A stretch of 64,000 bases of DNA from an uncultured Saprospirales bacterium. GTDB lineage: Bacteria > Bacteroidota > Bacteroidia > Chitinophagales > Saprospiraceae. Under the pieces are notes generated by a model. The model did not search any database, was not told the origin of the DNA, and saw nothing but the letters and a program-made list of their open reading frames with translations. Shown here in pieces: positions 62,057 to 64,000 of the stretch. Numbering within the stretch: the first letter of the stretch is position 1; every line of letters starts with the position of its first letter. The translations under genes and the position numbers were made by a program. The stretch is taken from NCBI GenBank assembly GCA_937864265.1, contig CALMIR010000070.1, positions 1-64,000 of the forward strand, read 5' to 3'.

Positions 62057-62665
62057 ATGTCAGAAGATCGATCCAGACAACTTCAAGCCGTCGCCCACAA
62101 TATTGGCATGCGATTCGAGGAGGAAGACCCCTGGGGCTTCGATCGCTTGTTGTCGGAATTTCAGCTCTTCAAGCGCGGCAGACACAGAAAATATTTCCAT
62201 TTGATGCGTTCACAAGACGACTTAATGGAAACCGATGTTCGCATTTTTGATTACCACTTTGTGACGGGTAGTAGTAATTCCAGAAAAACGCATTTGCAAA
62301 CGGTATTTTTCATCCAATCTAAAAAATTGGGCTTACCCCACTTTTTGATGAAACCGGAGCGCTTTTTCCATCGGCTCGGCACTTATTTGGGGATGCAAGA
62401 TATTGATTTTGAAGCTTTTCCGAAATTTTCCGACCAGTACCTGCTCCAGGGCAAGGATGAAGACTACATCCGAGCCAGCTTCAAAAATGAAGTTTTACAT
62501 TTTTTCTCCTTACAAAAAGGATGGTCTTTGGAAGGTTTGAACTATTACCTGATTTTTTATAAAAAGGATCAACTCTTGCTGCCTTCAACGATTGCAGATT
62601 TTTATAAAAAAGGCATGACCTTACATAGAATGCTTCAAACTAGGCTTCCAGATATTGAGCTTTGA
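62057..62665 (+). CDS. Uncharacterised 202-aa protein
   Basis: I do not recognise this family. It follows the ACP-like gene by one base. The sequence looks like a soluble alpha/beta protein (FKRGRHRKYFHLMRSQDDLMETDVRIFDYHFVTG) with no signal peptide, membrane helix or clear active-site motif. Confidence 0.7.
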   Translation: MSEDRSRQLQAVAHNIGMRFEEEDPWGFDRLLSEFQLFKRGRHRKYFHLMRSQDDLMETDVRIFDYHFVTGSSNSRKTHLQTVFFIQSKKLGLPHFLMKPERFFHRLGTYLGMQDIDFEAFPKFSDQYLLQGKDEDYIRASFKNEVLHFFSLQKGWSLEGLNYYLIFYKKDQLLLPSTIADFYKKGMTLHRMLQTRLPDIEL

Positions 62666-62667
62666 AT

Positions 62668-63456
62668 TCATTCCTCCTCTTCCGTTGGGGGAGAGACAGA
62701 TGGCGAGGTCATGCGGTATTCTACCATTTTCAGGTAGCGCAAAAACACGCCCCAAGCCATGATGCTACTTACGATAAGCCCTGTGCGCCCATCTAAAAAA
62801 CCCCACTTTAGAATATAATGCTTAAAAAACCGGAATAAGGGTTTCAGCAGCAAATGGTAGGCATTGACTTTGGTAGTGGAGGCTTCGTGATCCTGAGCAG
62901 ACCATTCTGCATAGCGGTGTATTTTTTCAAGAAAATGGGTAGAATCTTTGAAGGTGTAGTGCAGCATTTTATTTTTTAAAAATCCCACCCGTATGCCTTC
63001 CGTAATGATTTCTTCGTGAACCCGCTTGTCGTTGTATCGGCAAATATCGCGCCGGAAAAAACGCACGACTTGATCGCCCTGCCAACCGCTAAACCGGATT
63101 TCCTTACCCAGGAAATAATTCTTGCGCCCAATCCAGAAAGCATCATAAGGGATATCATCGGCAGCCAGCCAACGCTGTATCTCTTTTTTTAATTCCGGGC
63201 TTATCCGTTCGTCAGCATCCAGCAACAAAATCCATTCGTGGCTGGCCTGGGGGATGATCCAGTTTTTCTGGTCAGCAGGGCCTTTATAGACCCTTTGATA
63301 TACCCGATCGGTGTAATTTTTGGCGATCGCTACAGTATTGTCCTCGCTGAAGGAATCCACTACCAGCAATTCATCGGCCCATTTTACGGACTCCAATGCT
63401 TCCCCGATGTTGTGGGCTTCGTTGTGGGTAGTCAATATGACGCTGAGGGGGCGCAT
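62668..63456 (-). CDS. Family 2 glycosyltransferase (WaaE/KdtX-like)
   Basis: The 262-aa protein begins with SVILTTHNEAHNIGEALES and has the DxD-type LLDADERIS, then WIGRKNYFLGKEIRFSGWQGD and a C-terminal membrane-associating helix. The pattern fits the LPS core beta-1,4-glucosyltransferase WaaE group. It should add a sugar to LPS core on the cytoplasmic face. It converges on the 202-aa gene (2 nt between stops). Confidence 0.9.
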   Translation of the reverse strand: MRPLSVILTTHNEAHNIGEALESVKWADELLVVDSFSEDNTVAIAKNYTDRVYQRVYKGPADQKNWIIPQASHEWILLLDADERISPELKKEIQRWLAADDIPYDAFWIGRKNYFLGKEIRFSGWQGDQVVRFFRRDICRYNDKRVHEEIITEGIRVGFLKNKMLHYTFKDSTHFLEKIHRYAEWSAQDHEASTTKVNAYHLLLKPLFRFFKHYILKWGFLDGRTGLIVSSIMAWGVFLRYLKMVEYRMTSPSVSPPTEEEE

Positions 63457-63470
63457 AGGCTGTGGATGTA

Positions 63471-64000
63471 TTAGGCTAGTACCTTGCCATAAGCGATAAA
63501 GTAAGGATTGAGCAGGTTTTCTTTATTGTACTGCAAAGCTTCTCCATTTTCGTGTTTGATCACTTTCCCTCCGGCAGCTTCCAACACCGCTTGAGCGGCA
63601 GCGGTATCCCATTCCATAGTAGGGGCCAGGCGCGGATAAATATGCGCTTCGCCCTGTGCCAGGATCAAAAACTTGAGCGAACTCCCTTTGGAAACCAATT
63701 CTGGCGCTTCAAATTGGTTGATGAAAGCAGCGGTTTCTTCGTTCAGGTGAGAACGGGAACTGATGAGTTTTAATCCGGCGTCCTTTAGTTGAAACTCGGC
63801 CACTTGCAGGGCTTGCTGTTGGCCGTTTTTCTCCAGGAAAGCTCCCACTCCGGGCGCTGACCAATAGGTTTCATCAAAACAAGGTACGTGCACTACCCCA
63901 AAAATAGGGCATTGCTGATGGATGAGTGCGATGTTGACGGTAAATTCGCCGTTCCGCTTGATGAACTCCTTCGTCCCATCCAAGGGATCAACCAGCCACA
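63471..64000 (-). CDS. cysQ: 3'(2'),5'-bisphosphate nucleotidase, partial at the window edge
   Basis: The 5' part is cut by the right edge. The frame enters with WLVDPLDGTKEFI, the metal-binding motif of the inositol monophosphatase/CysQ fold, and ends with MEWDTAAAQAVLEAAGGKV, the second metal motif region. CysQ breaks down PAP from sulfate assimilation. The stop is at 63471-63473, 14 nt after the start of the glycosyltransferase gene. Confidence 0.9.
   Translation of the reverse strand, partial: WLVDPLDGTKEFIKRNGEFTVNIALIHQQCPIFGVVHVPCFDETYWSAPGVGAFLEKNGQQQALQVAEFQLKDAGLKLISSRSHLNEETAAFINQFEAPELVSKGSSLKFLILAQGEAHIYPRLAPTMEWDTAAAQAVLEAAGGKVIKHENGEALQYNKENLLNPYFIAYGKVLA

Overview
This window reads as chromosomal DNA of a Bacteroidota bacterium, probably of the Saprospiria/Lewinella-Haliscomenobacter kind; the genus cannot be fixed from sequence alone. 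The signs are: two secreted proteins ending in type A type IX secretion (T9SS) sorting domains, tandem OmpH/Skp genes before murI, lineage-typical families (DUF4271 next to hemD, DUF4294, LytTR regulators paired with LytS-type kinases, MerR with a B12-binding fold), and several upstream boxes matching the Bacteroidota -7 element TAnnTTTG.

Layout. 1-417: an array of about eleven 25-nt hairpins with a period of about 41 bp. 469-16541: housekeeping and surface genes (gltB, murI, two ompH, a LytTR two-component pair, a TonB-dependent-type outer-membrane protein, a GH109 glycosidase, a HEPN-like protein, a lipoprotein-type subclass B1 metallo-beta-lactamase, a DUF4139 protein). 16653-31206: an accessory island that looks more AT-rich than its flanks. 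31496-42915: dapD, pth, hemW, a hydrolase, a CrtA-like protein, an aminotransferase, DUF4294, a methyltransferase, an OmpR/HK pair, and DUF4271-hemD. 43145-52757: a propeller-HK/LytTR pair, hipBA with a palindromic operator, and a patch of small zinc-ribbon, FGE-like and secreted proteins. 52870-64000: an oxidoreductase, rfaE2, an LPG-synthase-type membrane protein, MerR-B12, a large T9SS protein, a cation efflux protein, a LOG protein, an ACP-like protein lacking its serine, a WaaE-type glycosyltransferase, and cysQ (cut by the window edge).

The island is the most interesting part. On the + strand, a DUF4007 protein (SspB type), a 1078-aa P-loop ATPase (SspC type) and a PAPS-reductase-fold sulfur-transfer enzyme (SspD/DndC type) lie in one overlapping operon, as expected for DNA phosphorothioation of the Ssp type. 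The same operon continues, with touching or overlapping genes, into a protein with two GHKL ATPase domains (Hsp90/MORC-like at the N-terminus, histidine-kinase-like at the C-terminus), a receiver-domain protein with intact phosphorylation residues, and a protein of unknown family. A second operon converges on it: a PLD-nuclease/SF2 helicase, a 69-aa protein, a Rad50/DndD-like ATPase with a zinc hook, and a 159-aa protein. The two operons share stop-codon bases. The only strong minus-strand terminator I see lies inside the + strand receiver gene, so their transcripts should overlap by about 1 kb. My reading is a phosphorothioation defence locus with its own two-component module and a helicase/nuclease restriction arm. 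No sspA, sspE, dndB or dndFGH is recognisable in the window. Family assignments come from recognition of motifs and lengths; no database search was run.
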